Origin: Thauera propionica
GTDB taxonomy: Bacteria; Pseudomonadota; Gammaproteobacteria; Burkholderiales; Rhodocyclaceae
Length of the DNA: 64,000 nt
Assembly (NCBI RefSeq): GCF_002245655.1
Contig: NZ_NOIH01000003.1
Location: 310,001-374,000, forward strand
Direction of reading: 5' to 3'
Made by a program: the position numbers and the translations under genes. Positions within the stretch are counted from its first letter, which is position 1. Every line of letters starts with the position of its first letter. Below are positions 35,358 through 43,378 of this stretch, one piece after another. A model generated the notes under the pieces. It was not told the origin of the DNA and ran no database searches. It saw only the letters and a list, made by a program, of their open reading frames with translations.

Positions 35358-36500
35358 TCAAGGCCCGAGCGCTTCGAGCGCCGCGGCATAGCGCGGCATC
35401 AAGTCTTCGCTGCGGCTGACGTTCAGCCCCAGGTCGCGGATGAGGCCGTCCTTCAGACCGTAGATCCAGCCATGCACGGTGAGGCGCTGGCCGCGCCGCC
35501 AGGCGTCCTGCACGACCACGGTCTGCGCGACGTTGGCCACCTGCTCGATGACGTTGAGTTCGCACAGGCGGTCGTGGCGCAGTTCGGGCGGCAGGGTGTC
35601 GACCGCCTGCAGGTGGCGCACATGCACGTCCTGCACATGGCGCAGCCACAGGTCGACCAGGCCGACGCGGGCGCGATCCAGCGCCGCCTTGACGCCGCCA
35701 CAGCCGTAGTGGCCGACCACCATGATGTGCTTCACCTTCAGCACGTCCACCGCGTACTGGATGACGGCCAGGCAGTTGAGGTCGGTGTGCACCACCACGT
35801 TGGCGACGTTGCGATGCACGAACACTTCACCCGGCAGCAACCCGACGATCTGGTTGGCCGGCACGCGCGAATCGGAACAGCCGATCCACAGGTACTCCGG
35901 GCTCTGCAGGTGCGACAGCTTCTCGAAGAAGCCGGCATCGAGCTGCTGCATCTGGCGCGACCAGGCCTGGTTGTAGTCGAACAGGTGGAAGAGGTTCTCG
36001 TTGCGAACCTCGTCCTCGGACCACTTCGACAGGTCGAGGGTGAGGAAGATCGTGCCTTCGATCGGGCTCGGGTAGTAGGCCGGCGCCTCGGTGAAACCGA
36101 GCTCGCGGTACAGTTTCACCGCAATGCGCATCGCCGGCAGGGTGTCGAGCAGGATGCGGCGGTAGCCCAATTCCTGCGCCGTACGGATGGCTGCCAGCGC
36201 AAGCTGGCGCCCCAGGCCATGGCCGCGCGCATCCGGATCGACGTAGAGGCGCTTCATCTCGCACACGCCTTCCGAGAAGCGGCGCACGCCGACGCAGCCC
36301 GCGGGACGGCCGTCGTACTCCGCAAAGAACAGGCGACCGTCGGCCTCGCCATAGGCACCCGGCAGGTTCGCGACCTCGTCGGCAAACCCCTGGTAGTTCA
36401 GGTCCACGCCGAGCCAGGCGGCGTAGTTGCGGAAGAACTGGCGCACGTGCTCCAGTTCGCTCGTGTCGGACGCGGTGAGCGCGCGCAGGCGGACAGTCAT
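35358..36500 (-). CDS. GNAT acetyltransferase - beta-carbonic anhydrase fusion
   Basis: A 380-residue two-domain protein in one uninterrupted frame. Residues about 1-158 form a GNAT domain with the acetyl-CoA loop RLYVDPDARGHGLGRQLA (84-101). Residues about 165-380 form a beta-class carbonic anhydrase with zinc ligands Cys208, Asp210, His264 and Cys267 (GCSDSR and GHYGCGG). Carbonic anhydrases of this type interconvert CO2 and bicarbonate. The GNAT substrate is unknown. It lies between a PaaI thioesterase and a thiolase. Confidence 0.9.
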   Translation of the reverse strand: MTVRLRALTASDTSELEHVRQFFRNYAAWLGVDLNYQGFADEVANLPGAYGEADGRLFFAEYDGRPAGCVGVRRFSEGVCEMKRLYVDPDARGHGLGRQLALAAIRTAQELGYRRILLDTLPAMRIAVKLYRELGFTEAPAYYPSPIEGTIFLTLDLSKWSEDEVRNENLFHLFDYNQAWSRQMQQLDAGFFEKLSHLQSPEYLWIGCSDSRVPANQIVGLLPGEVFVHRNVANVVVHTDLNCLAVIQYAVDVLKVKHIMVVGHYGCGGVKAALDRARVGLVDLWLRHVQDVHVRHLQAVDTLPPELRHDRLCELNVIEQVANVAQTVVVQDAWRRGQRLTVHGWIYGLKDGLIRDLGLNVSRSEDLMPRYAAALEALGP

Positions 36501-36554
36501 CTCAGTCTCTCCGAAACGGTTCGGCTGGCGCGCACGAATGAAAACAGGCTCGCA

Positions 36555-37022
36555 TCAGCCCCCGCGCTCGCTCTTGCCCTGCATGGCCATGATGGTCTGC
36601 TGCATGATCGCGCACAAGGTCCAGCGCTCGTCGCGGATGGCGAACACCTCGGCGCGGGTGATGATCAGCGTGCGCCCCGGCTTGATGACCTCGCCACGCG
36701 CCACCAGGCGCTGACCGTCGGCCGGCGCGACGAGGTTGAGCTTGTACTCGACCGTGAGCACGCTCGTGTCCGAGGGCGTCAGCGTATTGGCCGCATAGCC
36801 CGCCGCCGAGTCCGCGATCATGCCCACCACGCCGCCGTGGATGTACCCGTGCTGCTGCGTGATCTCCGCCTTGTGCGGCAGATGGATCTCGACGAAGCCC
36901 GGCTCGACCACCGCAAGCTGCGCGCCGATCAGCGTCATCGCGTGCTGCAGGTCGAAGCTGGCGCGGACACGGGCGGCGTAGTCGGGGTCCTTGGGCTGGA
37001 ACTGCGGCATTTCCGGGCGCAT
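36555..37022 (-). CDS. PaaI-family hotdog thioesterase
   Basis: A 155-residue hotdog-fold protein with the family motif HGGVVGMIADSAAGYAA (about 62-78). Relatives hydrolyse aryl- or acyl-CoA thioesters and free trapped CoA. It is the first gene of a minus-strand group with the GNAT-carbonic anhydrase, thiolase and acyl-CoA dehydrogenase, and lies just downstream of a MerR gene with a palindromic operator in between. Confidence 0.9.
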   Translation of the reverse strand: MRPEMPQFQPKDPDYAARVRASFDLQHAMTLIGAQLAVVEPGFVEIHLPHKAEITQQHGYIHGGVVGMIADSAAGYAANTLTPSDTSVLTVEYKLNLVAPADGQRLVARGEVIKPGRTLIITRAEVFAIRDERWTLCAIMQQTIMAMQGKSERGG

Positions 37023-37080
37023 GGTCGGTGTCTCCGTGGGTGTATTTATTGCTGTGACGGTATTTTCGTTGTTTTTACGT

Positions 37081-37094
37081 TTACGTCAACGTAA
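37081..37094. promoter_or_regulatory. Palindromic operator and promoter before the PaaI gene (MerR site)
   Basis: TTACGT-CA-ACGTAA is a perfect palindrome. On the minus strand a -35-like TTGACG (37089-37084) overlaps it, and an AT-rich -10 region follows after about 18 bases, toward the PaaI start. Operators set in a long promoter spacer are typical of MerR activators, and the MerR gene is immediately upstream. Betaproteobacterial LiuR-type sites are also ACGT-rich. The exact binding protein is inferred. Confidence 0.6.
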
Positions 37095-37104
37095 GCTTGA
37101 GTCC

Positions 37105-37128
37105 AAAAAAAGCGGGGCAAGGCCCCGC
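37105..37128 (-). terminator. Rho-independent terminator of the MerR gene
   Basis: On the minus strand GCGGGGC, a three-base loop and GCCCCGC are followed by seven T (37111-37105). It lies four bases after the MerR stop codon and just before the PaaI promoter, so the MerR gene is a separate transcript. Confidence 0.88.
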
Positions 37129-37131
37129 GCT

Positions 37132-37575
37132 TCAGCCGATGCTCGCCTTGTCGATATGACGGGCCAGTTCGGCCTGGGCGGCTGCCGCGCCCTCGGCGTT
37201 ATGGCCGAGCAAGGCGTGGCACTGCTGTTCCAGCATGTCGATCTCGAGCAGCACGGCCTCGATGTCCAGGCGTTGCTGCTCGAGCGCGGCGCGACGCTCG
37301 GCGAGCACCTTGAGGAAACTTTCTAGCTGCTGCGCCGAATTGCGTACGTCGCCGTACATGTCGAGCAACTCGCGGATCTCGGCCAGCGACAGGCCGAGGC
37401 GCTTGCCGCGCAAGGTCAGCTTCAGGCGCGTGCGGTCGGCCTTGGTGTAGACCCGGGCCCGCCCCGCACGTGCCGGGGTAAGCAGGCCCTGGTCTTCGTA
37501 GAAACGGATGGCACGCGGCGTGATGTCGAATTCGCGCGCCAGTTCGGTGATGGTGTAGGTTTGTTCGTCGCCCAT
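37132..37575 (-). CDS. MerR-family regulator, LiuR-like
   Basis: A 147-residue MerR protein with an N-terminal winged helix (YTITELAREFDITPRAIRFY, 7-26), the usual coiled-coil dimer helix and a short C-terminus. There is no Cys-rich metal site, so an organic or acyl-CoA effector is more likely than a metal. LiuR and its relatives control branched-chain and fatty acyl-CoA use; the genes downstream (thioesterase, thiolase, acyl-CoA dehydrogenase) fit this. The 162-base gap to the divergent hydrolase gene is AT-rich near 37621-37650. Confidence 0.9.
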   Translation of the reverse strand: MGDEQTYTITELAREFDITPRAIRFYEDQGLLTPARAGRARVYTKADRTRLKLTLRGKRLGLSLAEIRELLDMYGDVRNSAQQLESFLKVLAERRAALEQQRLDIEAVLLEIDMLEQQCHALLGHNAEGAAAAQAELARHIDKASIG

Positions 37576-37737
37576 TGCAATCCGCGGCTGGTCATTGCGC
37601 GGGGAAAATCCCGCTCAATCGACAAGATATTGTTTTATATAAGAAAACTTACAACGACTGGCAAAAGTTAAGCAGATTTCAACGATTTGAGCAACGCAAA
37701 TCGACGCGCTTGCGTGCCCCATGACACCGGGAGTTCC

Positions 37738-38757
37738 ATGTCCGTACTGCACTACCCCTTCCCCGACCTGCCCGCAGAGGGGCACACGCTTGAAGTCGCA
37801 CCCGGCATCCATTGGGTGCGCATGGCCCTGCCCTTCGCGCTGGACCACATCAACCTTTGGCTGCTGGACGACGGCGACGAACGCGTGATCGTCGACTGCG
37901 GCTACGGTGCGGACCGCTCGCGCGCGGCATGGGCGCAGATCCTCGACGCAGCGCCCCAGCCCGTCGCTCGCGTCATCGTCACCCATCACCACCCGGACCA
38001 CCTCGGGCTGGCGACCTGGCTGGCTGCGCGCGACGGCGCCAGCCTGCACATGACGCTGGGCGAGTACCTGGCCGGCCAGGCGATCTGGCACCAGCTGCCA
38101 GGCTACTCGGTGCCCGACATGGTCGCCCAGTTCCGCGCCCACGGCCTCGACACCTCGCGCGCCGACGCGCTGGCCGCGCGCGGCAACGCCTATCGCCGCG
38201 GTGTGCCCGAAATGCCCTCGCGTTACCACCGCCTGCGCAACGGCGACACGCTGTCGATCGGCGGGCGCACCTGGCGCGTCCTCGTCGGCTACGGCCACGC
38301 GCCGGAGCACGCCAGCCTCTACTGCGCCGAACTCGGATTGCTCATTTCGGGCGACATGCTGCTGCCCCGCATCTCGACCAATGTCAGTGTTTATGCTGCA
38401 ACGCCGCACGACGACGCGCTCGGCTATTTTCTTGACTCCATTCAGGAACTCTGCAACTTGCCCGACGACACGCTCGTGCTACCATCCCACGGCAAACCTT
38501 TCAAGGGTACTCGGTCAAGAGTGGAACAACTCGTTGCCCACCACCGCGAACGCTGCGATGCGCTGCTGGCTGAGTGCACTGCAGCAAAAACGGCGGGGGA
38601 GCTGCTGGCGATGCTGTTTCCGCGCGAGCTCGATACCCATCAGGTCATGTTCGCCATGGGGGAGGCGATTGCTCACCTCAACCATCTGGAGAAGCGGGGC
38701 GCGCTTCGCCGGGAGGTCGGCGCGGATGGTCTGACCCGTTTCGTCAAAATCAATTGA
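37738..38757 (+). CDS. Metallo-beta-lactamase-fold hydrolase
   Basis: A 339-residue MBL-fold protein with the metal motif THHHPDHLG (HxHxDH) and later His in GYGHAPEHASLY and the Asp in LLISGDMLLP, so a two-metal site is complete. The ATG at 37738 is chosen because GGGAG lies just upstream. A C-terminal helical region follows, as in LACTB2-like proteins. It is 38 bases before phaC and probably in the same transcript. The substrate is unknown. Confidence 0.88.
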   Translation: MSVLHYPFPDLPAEGHTLEVAPGIHWVRMALPFALDHINLWLLDDGDERVIVDCGYGADRSRAAWAQILDAAPQPVARVIVTHHHPDHLGLATWLAARDGASLHMTLGEYLAGQAIWHQLPGYSVPDMVAQFRAHGLDTSRADALAARGNAYRRGVPEMPSRYHRLRNGDTLSIGGRTWRVLVGYGHAPEHASLYCAELGLLISGDMLLPRISTNVSVYAATPHDDALGYFLDSIQELCNLPDDTLVLPSHGKPFKGTRSRVEQLVAHHRERCDALLAECTAAKTAGELLAMLFPRELDTHQVMFAMGEAIAHLNHLEKRGALRREVGADGLTRFVKIN

Positions 38758-38795
38758 GAGAGACCCGCCGGTCGCCAACCAGGAGTTCAAACAAC

Positions 38796-40625
38796 ATGGC
38801 TGCACCCTCGAACGAAACCCCTCACGCCGAACTGCCCGATCCGCAGGAGGTCGCCAAGACCTATGCCGAGGTCGCGCGCCGTGCCTCGCACCTGATCAGC
38901 GATCACGTCAATCGCCAGCTCAAGAAGGGCATCGCCGCCCCGGCTGACGAACTGGGCATCGCCCAGGCTTTCATGGACATGATGGCGAAGCTGCTGTCCA
39001 ACCCGTACAAGCTCGCCCAGGCGCAGATGAACCTGGTGTGGGATTACTTCTCGCTGTGGCAGCACTCGATGATGCGCTTTGCCGGCCTGCACGCCGCGCC
39101 GGTCGCCGCGCCCGAGAAGTCGGACAAGCGCTTCAAGGACGAAGAGTGGGAAGAGCACTTCCTGTTCGATTTCATCAAGCAGTCCTACCTGATCGCCGCA
39201 CGTCACATCCATGACACCGTGTGCTGCGTGGATGGCCTGGACGAGCAGACGCAGAAGAAGGTCAACTTCTATACCCGCCAGTACATCGACGCGCTGTCGC
39301 CGTCGAACTTCGCGATGACCAACCCCGAGGTCTTCCGCGAGACGGTCAAGAGCCACGGCCAGAACCTGCTGAAGGGCCTGAACAACCTGCTGCGCGACGT
39401 CGAGGAAGGCGGCGGCAACCTGCGCGTGAAGATGACCGACACCACGGCCTTCGAGCTGGGCAAGAACGTCGCCACCACGCCGGGCAAGGTCGTATTCCAG
39501 ACCGACATGATGCAGCTGCTGCAATACACGCCCAGCACCGACAAGGTGCTGAAGAAGCCGCTGCTGATCGTGCCGCCGTGGATCAACAAGTTCTACATCC
39601 TCGACCTGCGCGAGAAGAACTCGTACATCAAGTGGTGTGTGGACCAGGGTCACACCGTGTTCGTGATCTCGTGGGTGAACCCCGACGAGCGCCACGCCGA
39701 CAAGACCTTCGAATCCTACGTGCAGGAAGGCATCATCGCCGCGCTGGACGCCATCGAACAGCAGACGGGCGAAAAGTCGGTCAACGCCGCCGGCTACTGC
39801 CTGGGCGGCACCCTGCTCGCCACCACGCTGGCCTACCTGGCCGGCAAGCGCCAGGCCAGCCGCATCTCGGCCGCCACCTTCTTCACCACGATGACCGACT
39901 TCACCGACCCGGGCGAACTCGGTGTGTTCATCGACGAAGGGCAGGTGTCCAGCCTCGAGAAGAAGATGTTCGAGCGCGGCTACCTCGAAGGCTCGGAAAT
40001 GGCCGGCACCTTCAATATGCTGCGTGCCAACGACCTGATCTGGTCCTTCGTGGTCAACAACTACCTGCTCGGCAAGGACCCGTTCCCGTTCGACCTGCTG
40101 TACTGGAACTCGGACTCCACCCGCATGCCGGCGAAGATGCACAGCTTCTACCTGCGCAAGCTGTACATGGAGAACCGCCTCGTCGAGCCGGGCGGCATCA
40201 CCATCGACGGTGTTGCGATCGACCTGGGCAAGATCAAGACCCCGTGCTACTTCATCTCGACCATCGAAGACCACATTGCGCCGTGGAAGAGCACCTACGC
40301 AGGTGCCCGCAACTTCGGCGGCCCGGTCCGCTTCGTGCTCGGTGGCTCTGGCCACATCGCTGGCATCGTCAACCCGCCGGCGGCCAATAAGTACGGCTTC
40401 TGGATCAACCCGGCCGCCAAGCTGCCCGCCACGCCCGACGACTGGCTGGCCGGCGCGCAGCAGAACGCCGGCTCGTGGTGGACTGACTGGCAGGCCTGGC
40501 TGACCGCCATGGACAGCGAGCAGACCGAGCCGCGCGATCCGGCGAAGGGCAAGCTCAAGGTGCTGGAAGACGCGCCGGGCACCTTCGTCAAGATCCGCAT
40601 CGACGCCAAGAAAGCCGCTGCCTGA
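38796..40625 (+). CDS. phaC: Class I poly(3-hydroxyalkanoate) synthase
   Basis: Polymerises 3-hydroxyacyl-CoA into PHA storage granules. The 609-residue protein has the expected class I length, the lipase-like box GYCLGG with catalytic Cys335, the Asp in TIEDHIAPW (Asp492) and the His in GGSGHIAG (His520). The ATG at 38796 follows AGGAG. It is closed by a strong intrinsic terminator. phaA, phaB and phaP are not adjacent, although a thiolase is about 3.5 kb away. Confidence 0.96.
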   Translation: MAAPSNETPHAELPDPQEVAKTYAEVARRASHLISDHVNRQLKKGIAAPADELGIAQAFMDMMAKLLSNPYKLAQAQMNLVWDYFSLWQHSMMRFAGLHAAPVAAPEKSDKRFKDEEWEEHFLFDFIKQSYLIAARHIHDTVCCVDGLDEQTQKKVNFYTRQYIDALSPSNFAMTNPEVFRETVKSHGQNLLKGLNNLLRDVEEGGGNLRVKMTDTTAFELGKNVATTPGKVVFQTDMMQLLQYTPSTDKVLKKPLLIVPPWINKFYILDLREKNSYIKWCVDQGHTVFVISWVNPDERHADKTFESYVQEGIIAALDAIEQQTGEKSVNAAGYCLGGTLLATTLAYLAGKRQASRISAATFFTTMTDFTDPGELGVFIDEGQVSSLEKKMFERGYLEGSEMAGTFNMLRANDLIWSFVVNNYLLGKDPFPFDLLYWNSDSTRMPAKMHSFYLRKLYMENRLVEPGGITIDGVAIDLGKIKTPCYFISTIEDHIAPWKSTYAGARNFGGPVRFVLGGSGHIAGIVNPPAANKYGFWINPAAKLPATPDDWLAGAQQNAGSWWTDWQAWLTAMDSEQTEPRDPAKGKLKVLEDAPGTFVKIRIDAKKAAA

Positions 40626-40646
40626 CAGGCGCCGGCTCTACAGGCA

Positions 40647-40679
40647 GGGGAGGGGTGACCCTCCCCTTTTTCTTTTTTT
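40647..40679 (+). terminator. Rho-independent terminator after phaC
   Basis: GGGGAGGG and CCCTCCCC with loop GTGA form a perfect eight-base stem, followed by a T-rich run (TTTTTCTTTTTTT). It lies 22 bases past the phaC stop. Confidence 0.93.
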
Positions 40680-40694
40680 CCCACCTCCGCCGAC

Positions 40695-41135
40695 ATGACC
40701 GCCAGGCTCGTCCTCGACACCAACACCGTCCTCGCGCTGTGGATGTTCTGCGATCCGCGCCTAGCCCCGCTGCGCGCGTTCATCGAGGACGGCCGTTGCT
40801 CACTTCATGGTCGCACGGACGCATTGGGAGAGTTGCGCCTCGTGCTCGCCTATCCGCAGTTCGGCGTCGAGCCGGACACGCAGGCAGCACTGCACGACGC
40901 CTACCGCGCGCGCCTGAACCTGCTGGCGGACGCGCCGCCGGCCGATGCCGCGCCCCTGCCGGCCTGCCGCGACAGCGACGACCAGAAGTTCCTCGAGATC
41001 GCCCGTGACGCCGGCGCGAGCCATCTCGTCACGCGCGACAAAGCCCTGCTGAAACTGGCCCGACACCGACTCGTGCGCGACCGCTTCACTGTCCTGACGC
41101 CCGAACGCCTCGTCGCGCAGTTGGCGGACGACTAG
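40695..41135 (+). CDS. PIN-domain protein (COG1569-type putative toxin)
   Basis: A 146-residue PIN-fold ribonuclease-like protein. The first acidic residue is in LVLDTN (about 6-11), further acidic residues occur in DSDDQKFLEIA, and the last lies in the VTRDKALL segment. Proteins of this group are annotated as toxin components, but no small antitoxin gene is found on either side: the preceding feature is a terminator and the next gene is convergent. It may be a solitary nuclease. Its stop region overlaps the end of the BtuF-like gene by four bases. Confidence 0.83.
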   Translation: MTARLVLDTNTVLALWMFCDPRLAPLRAFIEDGRCSLHGRTDALGELRLVLAYPQFGVEPDTQAALHDAYRARLNLLADAPPADAAPLPACRDSDDQKFLEIARDAGASHLVTRDKALLKLARHRLVRDRFTVLTPERLVAQLADD

Positions 41136-41992
41136 CGCGCGAAATCGACCAACTGCCGACGCAGCCCCGCCAGATAGCGCAAGCCGGCAACCACCCGGCT
41201 GCCATACCACGACACCATCTCGCCGTCGATCAATGTCGCCGGACGGCCACTCAGCGCCGTCACCTCGTCCGCATGGTGCAGCTGGAAGTGATAGGGCTCG
41301 CTCGACAGGAACACCCGCTCGACCTCGCCGAGCCAGTCCGCCGACCAGTCGAACACCGGATAGCGCCCGGCGCCGCTGGCGCCCCCCTGCACCTCAGGCA
41401 AGGTCGTCCAGCCAACTTCGGCCAGCATGGCGGACACGTAGGTGTCGCGCGCAACGGTCATCCACGGCTCGCGCCAGATGAGATAGAGCACACGTTCCGC
41501 GGGCAGCGCGGCCTTCACCGCCGCCGCCTCGTCGAGCGCGGAACGCAAATCGGCCTCGAGCGCCTGCGCGGCGTGTTCGCAGCCGAACAGGCCACCGAAG
41601 AGATCGAACAACTCGAGATTGTCCCGCGGCCCGCAAGGATGCGTGACTACGATGTTGGGCACGAAAGCTGCCAGCTCATCAATGGTGTCGCGCCGGTTCT
41701 CGTCGATGTTGACGATCACATGCGTCGGCGCCAGTTCGCGCATGCGGTCCATCTTGACGTCCTTCGTTCCGCCGACCTTGGGCACGGCGCGCAGGGCCTG
41801 ACGCGGATGAATGCAGAACCCGGTGCGCCCCACCACCTGCGCGCCCAGGCCCAGTTCGAACAGCAGTTCGGTGAGCGAGGGTACGAGCGAGACGATGCGC
41901 GCGTCGGCCCCTGCCGGTCGGTGAAGGGCACCCAATGCATCGCGCAGCACGGCAACGGAGGAGTCTGAGGAGCTGCGGTCAGCGAGATGCAT
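41132..41992 (-). CDS. BtuF-like cobalamin-binding protein without signal peptide
   Basis: A 286-residue helical-backbone metal receptor / class III periplasmic binding fold ([24 protein letters not shown] at about 32-55, later IWREPWMTV). Relatives capture vitamin B12 or iron complexes for ABC import. The N-terminus is polar, with no hydrophobic signal peptide, and no ABC permease or ATPase gene is nearby. A cytosolic role is therefore possible. No cobalamin riboswitch was recognised around it. Confidence 0.8.
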   Translation of the reverse strand: MHLADRSSSDSSVAVLRDALGALHRPAGADARIVSLVPSLTELLFELGLGAQVVGRTGFCIHPRQALRAVPKVGGTKDVKMDRMRELAPTHVIVNIDENRRDTIDELAAFVPNIVVTHPCGPRDNLELFDLFGGLFGCEHAAQALEADLRSALDEAAAVKAALPAERVLYLIWREPWMTVARDTYVSAMLAEVGWTTLPEVQGGASGAGRYPVFDWSADWLGEVERVFLSSEPYHFQLHHADEVTALSGRPATLIDGEMVSWYGSRVVAGLRYLAGLRRQLVDFAR

Positions 41993-42289
41993 GGCGTATC
42001 GGCAGTCAGGATCGAACGGCGCGGGCTGGATGCCGCGATGGGCGCGGGCGCCACGGTCCTACTCGACTGCAGCCCGCAGCCGCGCAAGGTACCCGCTTGC
42101 CCGGCCGACGTCCACCTGGCGCGGCCCTCACTTATTGCGGACTACCCGAAGCTGACAAATCCAGTCGACCTATGCAATCCTCCGCCTGTCGTCCCGCCAC
42201 GGGGCCACCCCGTACGCCAAAGCGCATGCGCGGGGGCCTGCAAAGGCGCGACGCGTCAACTCAGACACTTCCTTCCCGAGGATGAACAG

Positions 42290-43258
42290 ATGAAGAAAAT
42301 CACCGCTCTGGCCGCCGCCTTCGCCCTTTTCGGAACGCTCGGCGCCACGCCTGCGCAGGCCCAACAGAAGTTCGTCACGATCGGTACCGGTGGCGTCACC
42401 GGCGTCTATTACGCCGCGGGCGGTGCCATCTGCCGCCTGATGAACAAGGACCGCGCCCAGCACGGCATCCGCTGCTCGGTCGAGAGCACCGGCGGCTCGG
42501 TGTACAACGTCAACACCATCAAGGCCGGCGAACTCGACTTCGGCGTGTCGCAGTCCGACATCCAGTACAACGCGCTGAAGGGCGAGGTCCAGTTCAAGGA
42601 CGGCGGCGCCTTCGCCGACCTGCGCTCGGTGTTCTCGCTGCACGGCGAACCGCTGACCGTGCTGTCGCGCAAGGAAGCCAACATCACCAAGATGGAGGAC
42701 TTCAAGGGCAAGCGCTTCAACATCGGCAACCCGGGCTCGGGCCAGCGCGCCACCCTCGAAGTGCTGCTGCCGGCGATGGGCATGAGCTTCGCTGACTTCT
42801 CGCTCGCCTCCGAGCTGAAGCCCGACGAGCACGGCGCCGCCCTGTGCGACAACAAGATCGACGGCTTCGCCTTCGTCGTCGGCCACCCGGCGGCCAACAT
42901 CCAGGACCCGACCACCACCTGCGGCGCCAAGCTGGTTTCGATCACCGGCCCGGGCGTGGACAAGATCCTGGCCCAGTACCCCTACTTCGCGCCGGCGACC
43001 ATCCCCGCCGGCATGTACGCCAACAACCCGGAAGTCACCAAGACCTTCGGCGTCGTGGCCAGCATCGTGAGCTCGACCAAGGTGCCGGCTGACACGGTCT
43101 ATACCATGGTGAAAGCGGTGTTCGAGAACTTCGAGGACTTCAAGAAGCTGCACCCGGCTTTCGCCAACCTCGAGCCGAAGGACATGATCAAGAACGGCAT
43201 GTCCGCTCCGCTGCACGAAGGCGCGGTGAAGTACTACAAGGAAAAGGGCTGGATGTAA
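42290..43258 (+). CDS. TRAP transporter solute receptor, TAXI family
   Basis: A 322-residue periplasmic receptor with a signal peptide ([14 protein letters not shown], cleavage after AQA) and the TAXI family opening [23 protein letters not shown]. The ATG at 42290 is used because the signal peptide begins there. The frame is open for 100 codons upstream, but that 297-base stretch lacks coding character and must hold the promoter; nothing else was recognised in it. Together with the fused permease 120 bases downstream it forms a complete TAXI-TRAP system. TAXI ligands are often glutamate-like or other carboxylates; the ligand here is unknown. Confidence 0.94.
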   Translation: MKKITALAAAFALFGTLGATPAQAQQKFVTIGTGGVTGVYYAAGGAICRLMNKDRAQHGIRCSVESTGGSVYNVNTIKAGELDFGVSQSDIQYNALKGEVQFKDGGAFADLRSVFSLHGEPLTVLSRKEANITKMEDFKGKRFNIGNPGSGQRATLEVLLPAMGMSFADFSLASELKPDEHGAALCDNKIDGFAFVVGHPAANIQDPTTTCGAKLVSITGPGVDKILAQYPYFAPATIPAGMYANNPEVTKTFGVVASIVSSTKVPADTVYTMVKAVFENFEDFKKLHPAFANLEPKDMIKNGMSAPLHEGAVKYYKEKGWM

Positions 43259-43268
43259 TTCCGCCGCG

Positions 43269-43339
43269 CGCCGCCCGCGACCCGGGCGGCGCAATCATTT
43301 TGCGAAACGGCGGCGGGCCACCAGCCCTTCGCCGTTTTT
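43269..43339 (+). terminator. Two stem-loops between TAXI receptor and its permease
   Basis: The first is a perfect nine-base stem CGCCGCCCG/CGGGCGGCG (43269-43277 and 43283-43291) followed by CAATCATTTT. The second pairs AAACGGCG with CGCCGTTT (43305-43312 and 43330-43337) and runs into a T stretch ending at 43339. The second has the form of an intrinsic terminator. Both lie inside what should be one operon, so partial termination giving more receptor than permease is likely. Confidence 0.65.
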
Positions 43340-43378
43340 CGTGTTCGACCCAGCAACACACAATGAGGGAGGTGGCGC

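Noticed and set aside
41987-42289. In-frame upstream extension of the TAXI receptor
   Set aside because: The extra 101 codons lack coding character and would put the signal peptide inside the protein. The ATG at 42290 gives a normal signal peptide.
41993-42289. Possible cobalamin riboswitch near the BtuF-like gene
   Set aside because: No B12-box-like sequence or characteristic stem set could be recognised on the strand that would matter.
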